The notes under the pieces: model-generated | Told to the model about the DNA's origin: nothing | What the model saw: the letters and a program-made list of their open reading frames with translations, nothing else | The model's database searches: none | Made by a program: the position numbers and the translations under genes | Shown: positions 44,313 to 53,603 of the stretch, one piece after another | Layout of the letters: every line of letters starts with the position of its first letter | Position numbering within the stretch: position 1 is the stretch's first letter | DNA from: Thiocystis violacea | GTDB lineage: Bacteria > Pseudomonadota > Gammaproteobacteria > Chromatiales > Chromatiaceae | Reading direction: 5' to 3' | NCBI RefSeq assembly: GCF_016583575.1 | Contig: NZ_NRRG01000007.1 | Location: 1 to 64,000, forward strand | Length of the DNA stretch: 64,000 nucleotides

Positions 44313-47300
44313 TCAGACCTTTTGGGTGGCCTCGGTGGTGTGTTCCCGGTGACCGATCCAGGCCCAGAGACGGGAGGCGCGCGCGTGCAGGCTCTCATGC
44401 AGCGAGAGCAGAGCCGGGGTGAAGATCAGCACCAGAATGGTCGAGAAGCCGATTCCGAAGGCCAGCGAAACGGCCATTGGAATCAGGAACTGGGCCTGAA
44501 GACTGGTCTCGAAGATCAAGGGGCCGAGACCCACGACGGTGGTGGCGGAGGTCAAGAGCATCGCCCGCAGTCGCGAGACTGCGGCCTCGACCAGGGCGGT
44601 GTCGACCTCCATCCCCTCGTCGCGCAGCTCGTGATACATGCTGACCAGGATGATGGCGTTGTTGACCACGATGCCCGAGAGTCCAAACAGACCGAACAGG
44701 GACAGGAGCGTCAGATCCAGACCGAGGATCCAATGTCCGCCGACCGCGCCGACCAGCCCGAGCGGTATGGCCGTCATGACCACCAGCGGCCAGCCCCAGC
44801 TCCCGAAGACGGCGGCGAGGATCATATAGATCAGCCCCAGGCCCAGGATCAGGCCCAGGCGCATGTCGCCCAGGGTCTCGCGCTGATCGGCCGCGCGTCC
44901 CTCGAAGCTGTAGTCGACCTCGTAGTGCGTGACCAGCTTGGGCAGCAGCTCGCGTTCGAGCGCCTCGCGCACGTTGTCCGGGGTGGCCAGCGCGCGATCG
45001 ATATCGGCCGAGACCTCGACCGCGAGCCGCCCGTCGGCATGGCGCAGGGCCTCGAAGCCGCGTTGGGTGTCCCAGGCGGCGACCGTGGTGAGCGGCACGA
45101 AGCTGCCGTCCGGCACGCGCACCAGCAGTTGTTCCAGGGCGCTCAGACGAACCCGTTCCAGACGCGGCAGCAGAACCCGGACCTCCAGCTCGTCCTGTCC
45201 GACCTGGACCAGTTGCGCGAGGTGGCCGTCGAAGGCGGCCCGCAACTGCTTGCCGAGCGATTCCGTGGTCAGCCCCAGGGCCTGCCCGGCGGGCGTCAAG
45301 CGGTAGATCAACTGCTCGCGGCCGAACGGCATGTCGTCGACCATGTCCGAGACGCCCGGAAGTCCTTCCAGACTTTGCGCCAGCTCCAGTGCCGCCGTTT
45401 TCAGCTTGGCCGCGTCGTCGCCGGTCAGGCGCACCGTCAGATCGCGTCCGGGCGGACCTGATCGGCGCGATGAAATGACCAGGCTCTCAAGCCCCGCCGG
45501 CATCCGGATGTTGTCGCGCCAGGTCGCGAGGAATTCCTCGTTACGGACCTCACGATCCTCCGAGGGAGTCAACTCCACCAGGATCGAGGCGAGCTGATCG
45601 CCCTTGGCGCTTCCACCGGCCTCGACCGAAACCGTGGCGCCGAGCCGGGCAACGGCGGCCTCGATCAGATCGCCGCCGAATTTCTGCTCGGTCATCATCA
45701 AGGCCCGCTCCATCTCGGCCATGAAGGCGGCGCTCTGATCGCGCGGGGTTCCGGCGACGAAGGTGGCATTGGCGAAGACGATCTGGGCTTCGGGGGTCGG
45801 GAAGAAGACGAACTGAATCCGCCCGCCCGCCATCAGACCGACCGCGAGGATCATGAGCACCGCGACCAGGCTGACGGTAACACCGCGCCAGCGCAGCGCC
45901 AGCACCACCAGGGGGCGATACATGCGGTCGCGGAAATGATCGAATCCGGCGTTCACCCGCTGTCTCCAGCGCGGAACGCTGGCCACGGCATGGTGTTCGA
46001 AGGCCGCGCGCAGGTGCGACGGCATGACCAGGAAGACCTCCATCAGCGAGGCCATCAGGACCATGATGGCGACGAAGGGGATGTCACCCAGGATGTTGCC
46101 CATGATGCCGCCGACCAGGATCAGCGGCAGGAAGGCCGCCACCGTGGTCAGCGCGGAGGCGACGACCGGCCAGAACATGCGCCGCGCACCGGCGATCGCC
46201 GCCTCGGCGGGCGTCAAACCCTGTCGGAAGCGCGCCTCGGCATGCTCGCCGATTACGATGGCGTCGTCGTCGATGATGCCCAGCGTCAGCAGCAGCCCGA
46301 AGAGGCTGATCATGTTGATGGTGCCGCCGAAGGCCCAGAGCAGCGCCAGCGCGGCCATGTAGGCGGTCGGGATCCCCATGGCGACCCAGAAGGCGACCCG
46401 CCCCGGAAGGAACAGAAACAGCAGGAGCAGGACCAGGGTGAGACCCTGGAGTCCGTTATGGATCAGCAAATCGATGCGATCCTTGATGCTCTCCCACTGG
46501 GCGTCGAAGATCGTCAGTTCGATGGCGGGCGGCAGGGTCGGGCGGGTGTCGTTCAGCCAGTCGTCGAAGATCTTGGCCGCCTTCAGCGAATGGCCCTGCT
46601 CGGCGCGCTGGACCAGGAGTTCGACCGTCGCGGGCGCGCCGGCCATGGCGTCCTCGGACTCGCCGACCGGGATGGCCGAGAGGCTCAGGCTCGCCGGTCG
46701 CGCCTCGCGCACGATGGTCGCGACATCGCCCAGACGCACCAGGCCACGCTGGTCGCTGACGATCGCCAGATCTTCGAAGGCCACCGGGTCGCGGCGCTGC
46801 TCCAGGCCGCGCAGTTCGCGCGCCCCATCCGCCTCGCCGGCGACGCCGGAGGGGATGTCGCGGGCGATCCGCCCGACCTGCTCGCCGATACCGTCGAGCG
46901 ACAGCCCCAGGGTTTCCAGAGTCCGCCCCGGCACCTCGATGGCGATGCGTTCCTCCGGCAGGCCGGAGATGTCCACCCGGTCGATGCCGCGCGCGAGCAA
47001 CTCGCGCTCGAACTGGCGGATCCAGGGGCGCAGCTCGGCGAGACTCGGACCCGAGACCAGCAGACGGGCGACCGACTCATAGCGCGAGATCCGGCTGATC
47101 TGCGGGGTCTCGGCCTCCTGGGGGAAATTGCGGAACTCGTCGACCCGCTGGCGAACCTGATCGAGCGCGAGCATCGGGTCCGCGTCGTCGCGCAGTTCCA
47201 GCGAGAGACTGGCGATGCCCTGGCTGGCGGTCGAGGTCAGCTTTTTCACGTCGTCGACCGTCTTGAGGCGCTCCTCCAGGGGGATGATGATCCCGTTCTC

Positions 47301-47483
47301 GACATCCTCGGCCGAGGCGCCGCTCCAGACCACGCGCACCGCGATCACATCCAGGGCGAAGGTCGGGAAGAACTGGATGTTCATGCGTGTCAGGGCGATC
47401 GCGCCCAGGATGAACATGCTCGCCATCAGAAGGTTCGCGAGCAGGCGATGCCGTGCGAAGACCGCGATCAGACCCGTGCTCAT
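44313..47483 (-). CDS. RND-family efflux permease
   Basis: This is a proton-driven exporter of 1056 residues. It has twelve membrane helices in two halves, each followed by a large periplasmic domain. Helix 4 carries LGIIDDDAIVIGEHAE near residue 403, with the acidic residues of the proton relay, and the last helices show LSIIVNNAIILV-like and TPALLSL segments. It starts overlapping the adaptor gene by ATGA. Substrate specificity (drug versus metal) cannot be fixed, but it resembles the multidrug type and not the CusA type. Confidence 0.94.
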   Translation of the reverse strand: MSTGLIAVFARHRLLANLLMASMFILGAIALTRMNIQFFPTFALDVIAVRVVWSGASAEDVENGIIIPLEERLKTVDDVKKLTSTASQGIASLSLELRDDADPMLALDQVRQRVDEFRNFPQEAETPQISRISRYESVARLLVSGPSLAELRPWIRQFERELLARGIDRVDISGLPEERIAIEVPGRTLETLGLSLDGIGEQVGRIARDIPSGVAGEADGARELRGLEQRRDPVAFEDLAIVSDQRGLVRLGDVATIVREARPASLSLSAIPVGESEDAMAGAPATVELLVQRAEQGHSLKAAKIFDDWLNDTRPTLPPAIELTIFDAQWESIKDRIDLLIHNGLQGLTLVLLLLFLFLPGRVAFWVAMGIPTAYMAALALLWAFGGTINMISLFGLLLTLGIIDDDAIVIGEHAEARFRQGLTPAEAAIAGARRMFWPVVASALTTVAAFLPLILVGGIMGNILGDIPFVAIMVLMASLMEVFLVMPSHLRAAFEHHAVASVPRWRQRVNAGFDHFRDRMYRPLVVLALRWRGVTVSLVAVLMILAVGLMAGGRIQFVFFPTPEAQIVFANATFVAGTPRDQSAAFMAEMERALMMTEQKFGGDLIEAAVARLGATVSVEAGGSAKGDQLASILVELTPSEDREVRNEEFLATWRDNIRMPAGLESLVISSRRSGPPGRDLTVRLTGDDAAKLKTAALELAQSLEGLPGVSDMVDDMPFGREQLIYRLTPAGQALGLTTESLGKQLRAAFDGHLAQLVQVGQDELEVRVLLPRLERVRLSALEQLLVRVPDGSFVPLTTVAAWDTQRGFEALRHADGRLAVEVSADIDRALATPDNVREALERELLPKLVTHYEVDYSFEGRAADQRETLGDMRLGLILGLGLIYMILAAVFGSWGWPLVVMTAIPLGLVGAVGGHWILGLDLTLLSLFGLFGLSGIVVNNAIILVSMYHELRDEGMEVDTALVEAAVSRLRAMLLTSATTVVGLGPLIFETSLQAQFLIPMAVSLAFGIGFSTILVLIFTPALLSLHESLHARASRLWAWIGHREHTTEATQKV

Positions 47484-48661
47484 TGGATCGTCTCGACCTT
47501 GAGTGTATCCACCGCGTTCGGCAGATGGGTGATCATCACCCGCTCGCCGGGCCTCAGATCCGGCGCTCGCACGAGAACCAGTCCCGCGCCGCCGGTGGCC
47601 GTGTCCAGCTCGCCGACACGCTGGACGGCGAGGCCGCTGAGCCGGCCATCCCGGATGGCGAAGACGCGATCGCCTCCATGCAGGGCGGTGAACGGCAGGG
47701 CGATGGTCCCGGGCGCCACTGGTCGTTCCAGACGCAGATCCACGAAGGCGCCGAGCGGAATGCTGGTGTCCGGATCGAGCCGCAGCAGGGCGTCTACCCC
47801 TCGGGCGTCGGCCTCGCCGGCGAGGCGTTCCAACACGGCGGAGATGGCTTGACCCGCGTGGGATCCCTGGGCCGTCAAGCGCAGACCGGCCGACAGGGCG
47901 TCGCGCAGCTCCTCGCTGTAGGTGCCTGGAATCTTGGCCCGGACGTAGAGACCGTCGAGCGGATAGAGGGTCAGGATGGTCTCGTTGGGTTGCATCTGAT
48001 CGCCGGCGGCGGCCTCGACGACGCCGATGCGGGCCTCGAATGGCGCCCGGATCGAGCCTCGCGCCGCATCGCGTTCCGCCTCGGCGAAGGCCGCCGAGAA
48101 GGCCGCCAGACGTGCTGGGTGTTCGGCGATGGACTGCTCGCGCAGCGTCACGGCGAGACGCGCCCTGGCGTACTGCTCCCTGGCCTCGTCGACGCTGGAG
48201 ATGGAGCCCAGCTTCTTCGACTGGACCGTATCGGCGCGCTCGACCGCAGCCAGCGCCAGTCTAAGGATCTCGCGTTCCTGCTCCAGCGCCTCGGTGTCAT
48301 GGATGAGTCGCAGCCCTTCCTTTTCGAGATCCGCCTTGGCCTTGTCGAGCCGTGGCTGAAGGTCGCGCGGATCCAGTCGCGCCAGCAGGGTGCCGGCCGC
48401 GACCCGTTCGCCGTCGCGCACATGAATCTCCAGCAGTTGGCCCGCCACGGGCGCCGCCGCCCGAATCCGGTCGGGCGCCTCCACCCGGCCGAAGAGCGCG
48501 AGCACGGGATGATGGTCGGTGGGTTGGACGGCGTTCGCCTCGACCCGCCAGATGCGTTCCATGGGTTCGACGGCATGCGGAACGGGGCGGGTTTCCTTGA
48601 GGCCAATGAAGGCCCCGATTCCGACGAGCAGGATCAGGACCGGAAGAATTCGGCGCGGCAT
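47480..48661 (-). CDS. RND efflux periplasmic adaptor (membrane fusion protein)
   Basis: The 393-residue protein has an N-terminal membrane anchor or signal (residues 7-21), and a lipoyl-like half-motif with VAGQLLEIHVRDGERVAAG near residue 72. A coiled-coil hairpin (about 100-185) follows, then the beta-barrel and a C-terminal membrane-proximal domain. It links the permease to an outer-membrane channel that is not encoded here. Operon order is adaptor, permease, SOUL. Confidence 0.93.
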   Translation of the reverse strand: MPRRILPVLILLVGIGAFIGLKETRPVPHAVEPMERIWRVEANAVQPTDHHPVLALFGRVEAPDRIRAAAPVAGQLLEIHVRDGERVAAGTLLARLDPRDLQPRLDKAKADLEKEGLRLIHDTEALEQEREILRLALAAVERADTVQSKKLGSISSVDEAREQYARARLAVTLREQSIAEHPARLAAFSAAFAEAERDAARGSIRAPFEARIGVVEAAAGDQMQPNETILTLYPLDGLYVRAKIPGTYSEELRDALSAGLRLTAQGSHAGQAISAVLERLAGEADARGVDALLRLDPDTSIPLGAFVDLRLERPVAPGTIALPFTALHGGDRVFAIRDGRLSGLAVQRVGELDTATGGAGLVLVRAPDLRPGERVMITHLPNAVDTLKVETIQ

Positions 48662-48948
48662 AGGGACGGCTTGGCTCGATGTTGAGAGGTTCGGTCAGTG
48701 GCTAAAGGTGTGGGGTGTGGTGGGTCGGAACAAGCGTCCCAATCCCGACGCGCCCATGGAGTGCGTGCCATGCTCGCGCTGGAAGGGGTGTTTCGGCCGG
48801 GTCTGACGCGGGGTGATGGCGTGGCGCGCCGTCGCGGGTGGCGCGCCTGGCGAATGTCCATGACGAGGGGCTTTCGAGCCGCCGGTACTGGTCCGGAAAG
48901 GAATCGGAGTTAGTGGCGGGTGGCGCCGGACGTTGGATCGGAGCGCGT

Positions 48949-49287
48949 TCAGTCCCCGCGAGGCGGATCCGGCCGGATCCTGTCCTTGTCCGAATCCGGC
49001 TTCCGCGTCTCGCCGTCGGACGGCATATCGGACCGGGCGGTTGTCTTGGGCGGCTCCTCCAGGATGGTTTCCAGGGGATTGAGGCGTGCCTGATGGTCGA
49101 GAACCTTCCTGAGTTCCTCGGTCTTGAGCTCGCGATCGATTTCCTGCTTGACGCTGGCCAATGTCCGGCGCGCGTGTCCGACCCACTTGCCGGCGATCCG
49201 CGCCACCTTGGGCAGACGCTCGGGTCCGATCACGACCAGGGCGACGATCGCGACGAGAATGAGTTCCTGGAATCCGACGTCGAACAT
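48949..49287 (-). CDS. tatB: twin-arginine translocase subunit TatB
   Basis: The 112-residue product starts MFDVGFQELILVAIVALVVIGPERLP (core GFQELILVAIVALVVIGPERLP cut as GPERLP), the hallmark of TatB. A long amphipathic helix (LASVKQEIDRELKTEELRK) and a polar Asp/Pro-rich tail follow. It lies 34 bases after tatA. No tatC follows: the next 287 bases are non-coding and then come the efflux genes. Confidence 0.93.
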   Translation of the reverse strand: MFDVGFQELILVAIVALVVIGPERLPKVARIAGKWVGHARRTLASVKQEIDRELKTEELRKVLDHQARLNPLETILEEPPKTTARSDMPSDGETRKPDSDKDRIRPDPPRGD

Positions 49288-49321
49288 GGGTCGGTTTCAG
49301 CCATTCAAGCCAGAACGGGGC

Positions 49322-49576
49322 TCAGGTCCGGTCACGATCGGCGGGCCGTGCCTGGGTTGGACTCTCGGTCGTCCGCTTTTCGCCGGCCTGGGTCAGGGAG
49401 GCGGGGTCACCGGACTCCTCGTCGTCATGGTCCGATTTCGCCATGGAGCCGCGGAAGCCCCGAATGGCCTCGCCGAGGTCGGATCCGATGTTCTTCAACC
49501 GCTTGGTGCCAAACAATAGGACGACGATCACCAAGATGATCAAGAGCTGCCAGATACTGATGCCACCGACTCCCAT
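49322..49576 (-). CDS. tatA: twin-arginine translocase subunit TatA
   Basis: The 84-residue product has the TatA helix [18 protein letters not shown], the hinge [10 protein letters not shown], the amphipathic [14 protein letters not shown], and an acidic tail. It starts the tatA-tatB pair. A second TatA-like gene is at 33614-33835. Confidence 0.94.
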   Translation of the reverse strand: MGVGGISIWQLLIILVIVVLLFGTKRLKNIGSDLGEAIRGFRGSMAKSDHDDEESGDPASLTQAGEKRTTESPTQARPADRDRT

Positions 49577-49807
49577 GCGTTTCTCCGTCTAGTTCGACCC
49601 GTGATTGAGCCGGGGCGTCCAGGGCTGGCGCCCGGTCGCGATACGAGGCTCGTAAGGGGGCCGATCATAACCGAAGCGGTTTCGCCCTGAAAGCGATGCT
49701 TGACCGCTCTCCACCGATGGCGGACTGTGCGTCGACCGGCACGGATTCAAGCCGGGCGATGGGGCGATAATCATCCCAGGGCATTAATCGACGGGGTGGT
49801 TCTCCAG

Positions 49808-50290
49808 TTGCGTATTCATCTAATCTGCGTAGGGCGACGGATGCCCGGCTGGGTCGAGGAAGGCTATCGGGAGTACGCCAAGCGGTTGCCTCCGGAGTGC
49901 GGGTTGCATCTGATCGAGATCGACCCGGTCCGTCGGGTCAAGTCGACCGCTTCGAGGGCGGCGCGCGAGGAGGAGGGACGCCGTATCCTCAAGGCGATTC
50001 CCAAGGGCGTCGACCTGATCGCGCTCGACGAACGTGGGCGTTCCTGGAGCACGGAGACCCTGGCCGGCCAACTGCGGAACTGGTTCGCCGATGGCCGGGA
50101 TCGCGCCCTGCTGGTCGGGGGCGCCGACGGACTGGCCGAGGAGTGCCTGGCGCGCTCGCGCGAGCGCTGGTCGCTCTCGGCGCTGACCTTCCCGCATCCG
50201 CTGGTGCGGGTGATCCTCGCCGAGCAGATCTACCGGGCCTGGAGTCTGACGCAGGGACACCCCTATCATCGAGGCGACGCCACTCAATAA
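49808..50290 (+). CDS. rlmH: 23S rRNA (pseudouridine-1915-N3)-methyltransferase
   Basis: RlmH is a small SPOUT methyltransferase. The product shows ICVGRRMPGWVEEGY at the start, LLVGGADGLAEE near residue 105, and LSALTFPHPLVRVILAEQIYRAW (core FPHPLVRV) with the SAM knot, ending HPYHR. Alignment with E. coli RlmH (MKLQLVAVGTKMPDW) puts the start at a TTG at 49808, preceded by GGGGTGG. A GTG 12 bases upstream is an alternative. Length 160 versus 155 in E. coli. Confidence 0.94.
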   Translation: MRIHLICVGRRMPGWVEEGYREYAKRLPPECGLHLIEIDPVRRVKSTASRAAREEEGRRILKAIPKGVDLIALDERGRSWSTETLAGQLRNWFADGRDRALLVGGADGLAEECLARSRERWSLSALTFPHPLVRVILAEQIYRAWSLTQGHPYHRGDATQ

Positions 50291-50377
50291 GCCTGCCATG
50301 ATCCAGGCCGGATTCTCTAGCGAACGCTGACCGGAGGATCGTCCGGCCTCGCCTGAATGGCTTGAGTTCACACAGAC

Positions 50378-50995
50378 ATGACCGACGCGGACCATCAGCA
50401 TGACATTTATCTGGCCTCCCGATCGCCCCGGCGCGGCGAACTCCTGACCCAGATCGGGGTCAGGTTCGCCGTCGTCGGCGCGGATCTGGACGAGACCCCC
50501 AGGCCGGGTGAGTCCCCGGAGTGCTATGTCGGCCGGCTCGCGCTGGAGAAGGCCCGGCTGGGCCGCTCGCGTGTGCCGGACCTGGACCGGCGGCCGGTGT
50601 TGGCGGCGGATACGGCGGTGGTGCTGGGTGAGCGGATTCTTGGCAAGCCCGAGGACCAGGCCGAGTTCCTGCGCATGATGGGCTGGCTTTCCGGTCAAAC
50701 CCATCGGGTGCTGACGGCGGTGGCGCTCCTGGCCGAGGGCGAGGTCTGGCATGAGATCAGCGAGAGTCGCGTGACCTTTCGTGTTATCGACCCCGAGGAG
50801 AGGCTGGCCTACTGGCGCGGCGGCGAACCCCAGGACAAGGCGGGCGGTTACGGCATCCAGGGGCTGGGCGCGCTCTTCGTCGCGGGTCTCCAGGGCAGTT
50901 ACTCGGGCGTGATGGGACTGCCGCTTTACGAGACTGGCCTTCTGTTGCGGCGGGCCGGTATTCGTTTGATAGCGGACGAGGACCCGGCCGCTTGA
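50378..50995 (+). CDS. maf: Maf-type nucleoside triphosphate pyrophosphatase
   Basis: The 205-residue product has the Maf signature SRSPRRGELL near residue 14, ADTAVVLGERILGKP near residue 72 with the catalytic Asp, and DKAGGYGIQG near residue 157. The family hydrolyses dTTP/UTP or modified pyrimidine NTPs to avoid misincorporation. It is 87 bases after rlmH and just before rng, an order frequent in gammaproteobacteria. Confidence 0.95.
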   Translation: MTDADHQHDIYLASRSPRRGELLTQIGVRFAVVGADLDETPRPGESPECYVGRLALEKARLGRSRVPDLDRRPVLAADTAVVLGERILGKPEDQAEFLRMMGWLSGQTHRVLTAVALLAEGEVWHEISESRVTFRVIDPEERLAYWRGGEPQDKAGGYGIQGLGALFVAGLQGSYSGVMGLPLYETGLLLRRAGIRLIADEDPAA

Positions 50996-51081
50996 GACCC
51001 TCATCCTCCTCCGGCGGCGGAGGTTGGCGTACGCGCTAGCCGCGATCCACGAACAAAAACGCAAACCAGGATGATGATTTC

Positions 51082-52536
51082 GTGAGCGAAGAGATCCTAA
51101 TCAATGTCACGCCCCCCGAGACCAGGGTCGCCGTGGTCGAGAACGGCGTGGTGCAAGAGATCATCATCGAGCGCGCCGAGCGTTGCGGTCTGGTCGGCAG
51201 CATCTATAAGGGGCGCGTCTGCCGGGTGTTGCCGGGGATGCAGGCGGCCTTCGTCGATATCGGCCTGGAGCGGGCGGCCTTCCTGCACGCCTCCGACATC
51301 ATCGGCCACCAGGGCGAGCCGCGCGGCGACCAGATCCACGAGCTGGTGCGCGAAGGCGACATGATCGTGGTGCAGGTGGTCAAGGATCCGCTCGGCACCA
51401 AGGGCGCGCGTCTGACAACCAATATCTCGATCGCCTCGCGCTATCTGGTCTGCATGCCGGCGCTCGCCAGCACCGGCGTCTCGCAGAAGATCGAGGACGA
51501 CGACGAACGCCGGCGTCTGCGTGAGATCCTCCAGCGCTACGTGGAGGCCCACGAGGGTGGCGGCGGCTTCATCGCACGCACGGCGGCCGAGGGCGTCACG
51601 GAAGAGGCCCTGCTCAAGGACATGGCCTTCCTCGCCAAGCTCTGGCGGGGCGTGCGTGACCGCTGTGCCGCGGTCAGTCAGATCGGGCTCATCCATGACG
51701 ATCTGCCGCTCGCCCTGCGTGCCCTGCGCGATCTGGTCACCCCGGAGGTGGAGCGGATCCGCATCGACTCGCGCCTCATGGTCGACAAGGCCGTTCCCTT
51801 CGCCAGGAAATACATCCCGGAGATCCACGACCGCATCGAGTATTACCAGGGCGAGCGTCCGCTGTTCGACCTCTACGGGGTCGAGGAGGAGATCAAGAAG
51901 GCCCTGCTGCGCAAGGTCAGCCTCAAGTCCGGTGGACACCTGGTGATCGACCAGACCGAGGCCATGACCACCATTGACGTCAACACCGGCGCCTTCGTCG
52001 GTCATCGCAACCTTGAAGAGACCATCTTCAAGACCAACCTAGAGGCCGCCCAGGCGATCTGCCGTCAACTGCGTCTGCGCAATCTCGGCGGAATCATCAT
52101 CATCGATTTCATCGACATGACCGAGGACGAGCACAAGCGCCAGGTGCTCCGGGCGCTGGAGAAATGTCTCGCCCGCGACCATGCCAAGACCCACATCACC
52201 GAGGTCTCCTCGCTCGGGCTGGTCGAGATGACCCGCAAGCGCACCCGCGAGTCACTGGAGCATGTGCTCTGCGAGCCCTGTCCCTGCTGCGGCGGCCGAG
52301 GCTCGATCAAGACCGCCGAGACCACCTGCTTCGAGATCTTCCGCGAGATTCTGCGCGAGTCGCGTCAGTTCGAGGTCGAGACCCTGCTGGTGCTCGCCTC
52401 CCAGGAAGTCATCGACCGTCTGCTCGACGAGGAATCCGCGCATCTGGCCGAACTGGAGGAGTTCATCGGGCGACCCATCCGGCTCCAGGCCGAGGCGCTC
52501 TACACCCAGGAGCAGTACGACGTCGTCCTGATCTGA
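51082..52536 (+). CDS. rng: ribonuclease G
   Basis: RNase G processes 16S rRNA 5' ends and degrades some mRNAs. The 484-residue product has an S1-like domain with SIYKGRVCRVLPGMQAAFVDIG (core GRVCRVLPGMQAAF). The catalytic Asp pair lies in TTIDVNTGAFVG and IIIDFIDMT, and the zinc-link motif CPCCGGRG lies near residue 400. It starts with GTG at 51082, as is common for this gene. Length is close to E. coli (489), without the RNase E C-terminal scaffold. Confidence 0.97.
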   Translation: MSEEILINVTPPETRVAVVENGVVQEIIIERAERCGLVGSIYKGRVCRVLPGMQAAFVDIGLERAAFLHASDIIGHQGEPRGDQIHELVREGDMIVVQVVKDPLGTKGARLTTNISIASRYLVCMPALASTGVSQKIEDDDERRRLREILQRYVEAHEGGGGFIARTAAEGVTEEALLKDMAFLAKLWRGVRDRCAAVSQIGLIHDDLPLALRALRDLVTPEVERIRIDSRLMVDKAVPFARKYIPEIHDRIEYYQGERPLFDLYGVEEEIKKALLRKVSLKSGGHLVIDQTEAMTTIDVNTGAFVGHRNLEETIFKTNLEAAQAICRQLRLRNLGGIIIIDFIDMTEDEHKRQVLRALEKCLARDHAKTHITEVSSLGLVEMTRKRTRESLEHVLCEPCPCCGGRGSIKTAETTCFEIFREILRESRQFEVETLLVLASQEVIDRLLDEESAHLAELEEFIGRPIRLQAEALYTQEQYDVVLI

Positions 52537-52598
52537 AGGCGATTGTCGAAAAAGAGGGTATCCCTGTGGCGGGGCAAAGCGCGGTGTGCCATCCCGGC

Positions 52599-53219
52599 TC
52601 ACCAGGCGGCGGGTTCAAACCCCTCGGGGTTGCGCACCTCGACCTGCTCGCCGTTCTGGCAGAGCACATAGAGACCGTTGGCCATGGCGTAGGTCTGTAC
52701 GCTGTCCGGGATCACCATCGCGGCGACCGCGCCCAGCACTCGATGCGCGTGATAGAGCGGCAGTACCCGCTTGAGCTTGGCCATGCGCGCGAGATGCTCG
52801 TCGACGTACTCGCGCGTCAGCTTGCTCTTGCACTCCACGCCGACCAATACCCCATCGTTGACCACCAGCAGATCGATCTCCAGCGCCTCGCCGGCGCGTT
52901 TGGCCGTCACACCCTGATAGACCTCGTGGACCTCGATGCCCTGGGCGCGGAACAGACGCACCACCGCCGGGGCCACCATGTACTCCACGAATTCACCGAG
53001 CCGGTTGCCGAGGTCGCCGAGTTGTTTCGACACCCGCTTGACGATCTTGTCGGTCTCCTGGATCTGTCGGTCAGTCTCCTGGATTAGTCGGTCGGTCTCT
53101 TGCATCTTACGGTCAGTCTCCTGAAACTTCAGGTCGGTTTCCTGAAACTTACGGTCGGTCTCCTGAAACATCCGCCACACGTCCTCGAAGGTCGGGGCGG
53201 GTTGCTGGACGGTCGTCAT
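52599..53219 (-). CDS. heptad-repeat coiled-coil protein with PD-(D/E)XK-like nuclease domain (DUF3782-like)
   Basis: The 206-residue product opens with six tandem heptads of the type FQETDRK (about residues 18-60), a perfect coiled-coil. The rest is a globular domain with EIDLLVVNDGVLVGVECKS near residue 120, the Asp...Glu-X-Lys order of PD-(D/E)XK nucleases. Such proteins are common and variable in Chromatiaceae and cyanobacteria, function unknown. The DNA shows a 21-bp tandem repeat. The ATG at 53219 places the heptads near the start. Confidence 0.75.
   Translation of the reverse strand: MTTVQQPAPTFEDVWRMFQETDRKFQETDLKFQETDRKMQETDRLIQETDRQIQETDKIVKRVSKQLGDLGNRLGEFVEYMVAPAVVRLFRAQGIEVHEVYQGVTAKRAGEALEIDLLVVNDGVLVGVECKSKLTREYVDEHLARMAKLKRVLPLYHAHRVLGAVAAMVIPDSVQTYAMANGLYVLCQNGEQVEVRNPEGFEPAAW
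53050..53173 (-). repeat. about six copies of a 21-bp coding repeat
   Basis: The core CGGTCNGTCTCCTGNANNTT recurs every 21 bases on the plus strand with a few changes per copy. Each unit encodes one heptad of the coiled-coil. Copy number is likely to vary between strains. Confidence 0.9.
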
Positions 53220-53372
53220 GGCCGGTCTCCAAGGAAAAAGGCGTCGCCGAGTGCGAACGCGCGTACACGAAAAACAAGGGGCCGCGCCGAGGATCGCAAG
53301 CGGCGAACGCCTCATGTCTTCAATCGGTATCGGTCTTGGCGATCGGCGGTCCCCTATCCCCGGTCAATCGCG

Positions 53373-53603
53373 CTATGTGGTGGTCGCTGGTGTGCGTCCC
53401 CAGAAGAGTAGATGCCAGCGATACGCCTCGTCGAGGACGGCGCGGCGTTTGCGGCGGCGCGGGCTTGGGCCGGAGGAGCTGTCGCGACGCAGGAGATTCA
53501 ACGCCATCCGGCGGATCGACGCCAGGTTTTCCGCCGAGTGGTCTTTGCGGGTCCGGCAGGCATCCTCCCCAAATTGGACAGCTAGAATCCAGACCTTTTC
53601 CAA
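53373..53603 (-). pseudogene. C-terminal remnant of an ISAs1-like transposase
   Basis: The minus-strand frame has FGEDACRTRKDHSAENLASIRR cut here as RKDHSAENLA, then RMALNLLRRD and a basic tail. This matches the end of ISAs1/H-repeat transposases (RKDHAPENFA...ALNLLK). Only some 65 residues remain. It is in the same frame as the small gene to its right and seems to have been fused to it by insertion or deletion. Confidence 0.7.

Noticed and set aside
45936-47852. 638-codon plus-strand frame antisense to the RND permease
   Set aside because: The translation is low-complexity (Arg, Gly, His, Gln rich) and only mirrors the permease codons.
53050-53173. Regular 21-bp repeats considered as a CRISPR array
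   Set aside because: There are no spacers. The repeats are contiguous, in frame, and encode a coiled-coil.
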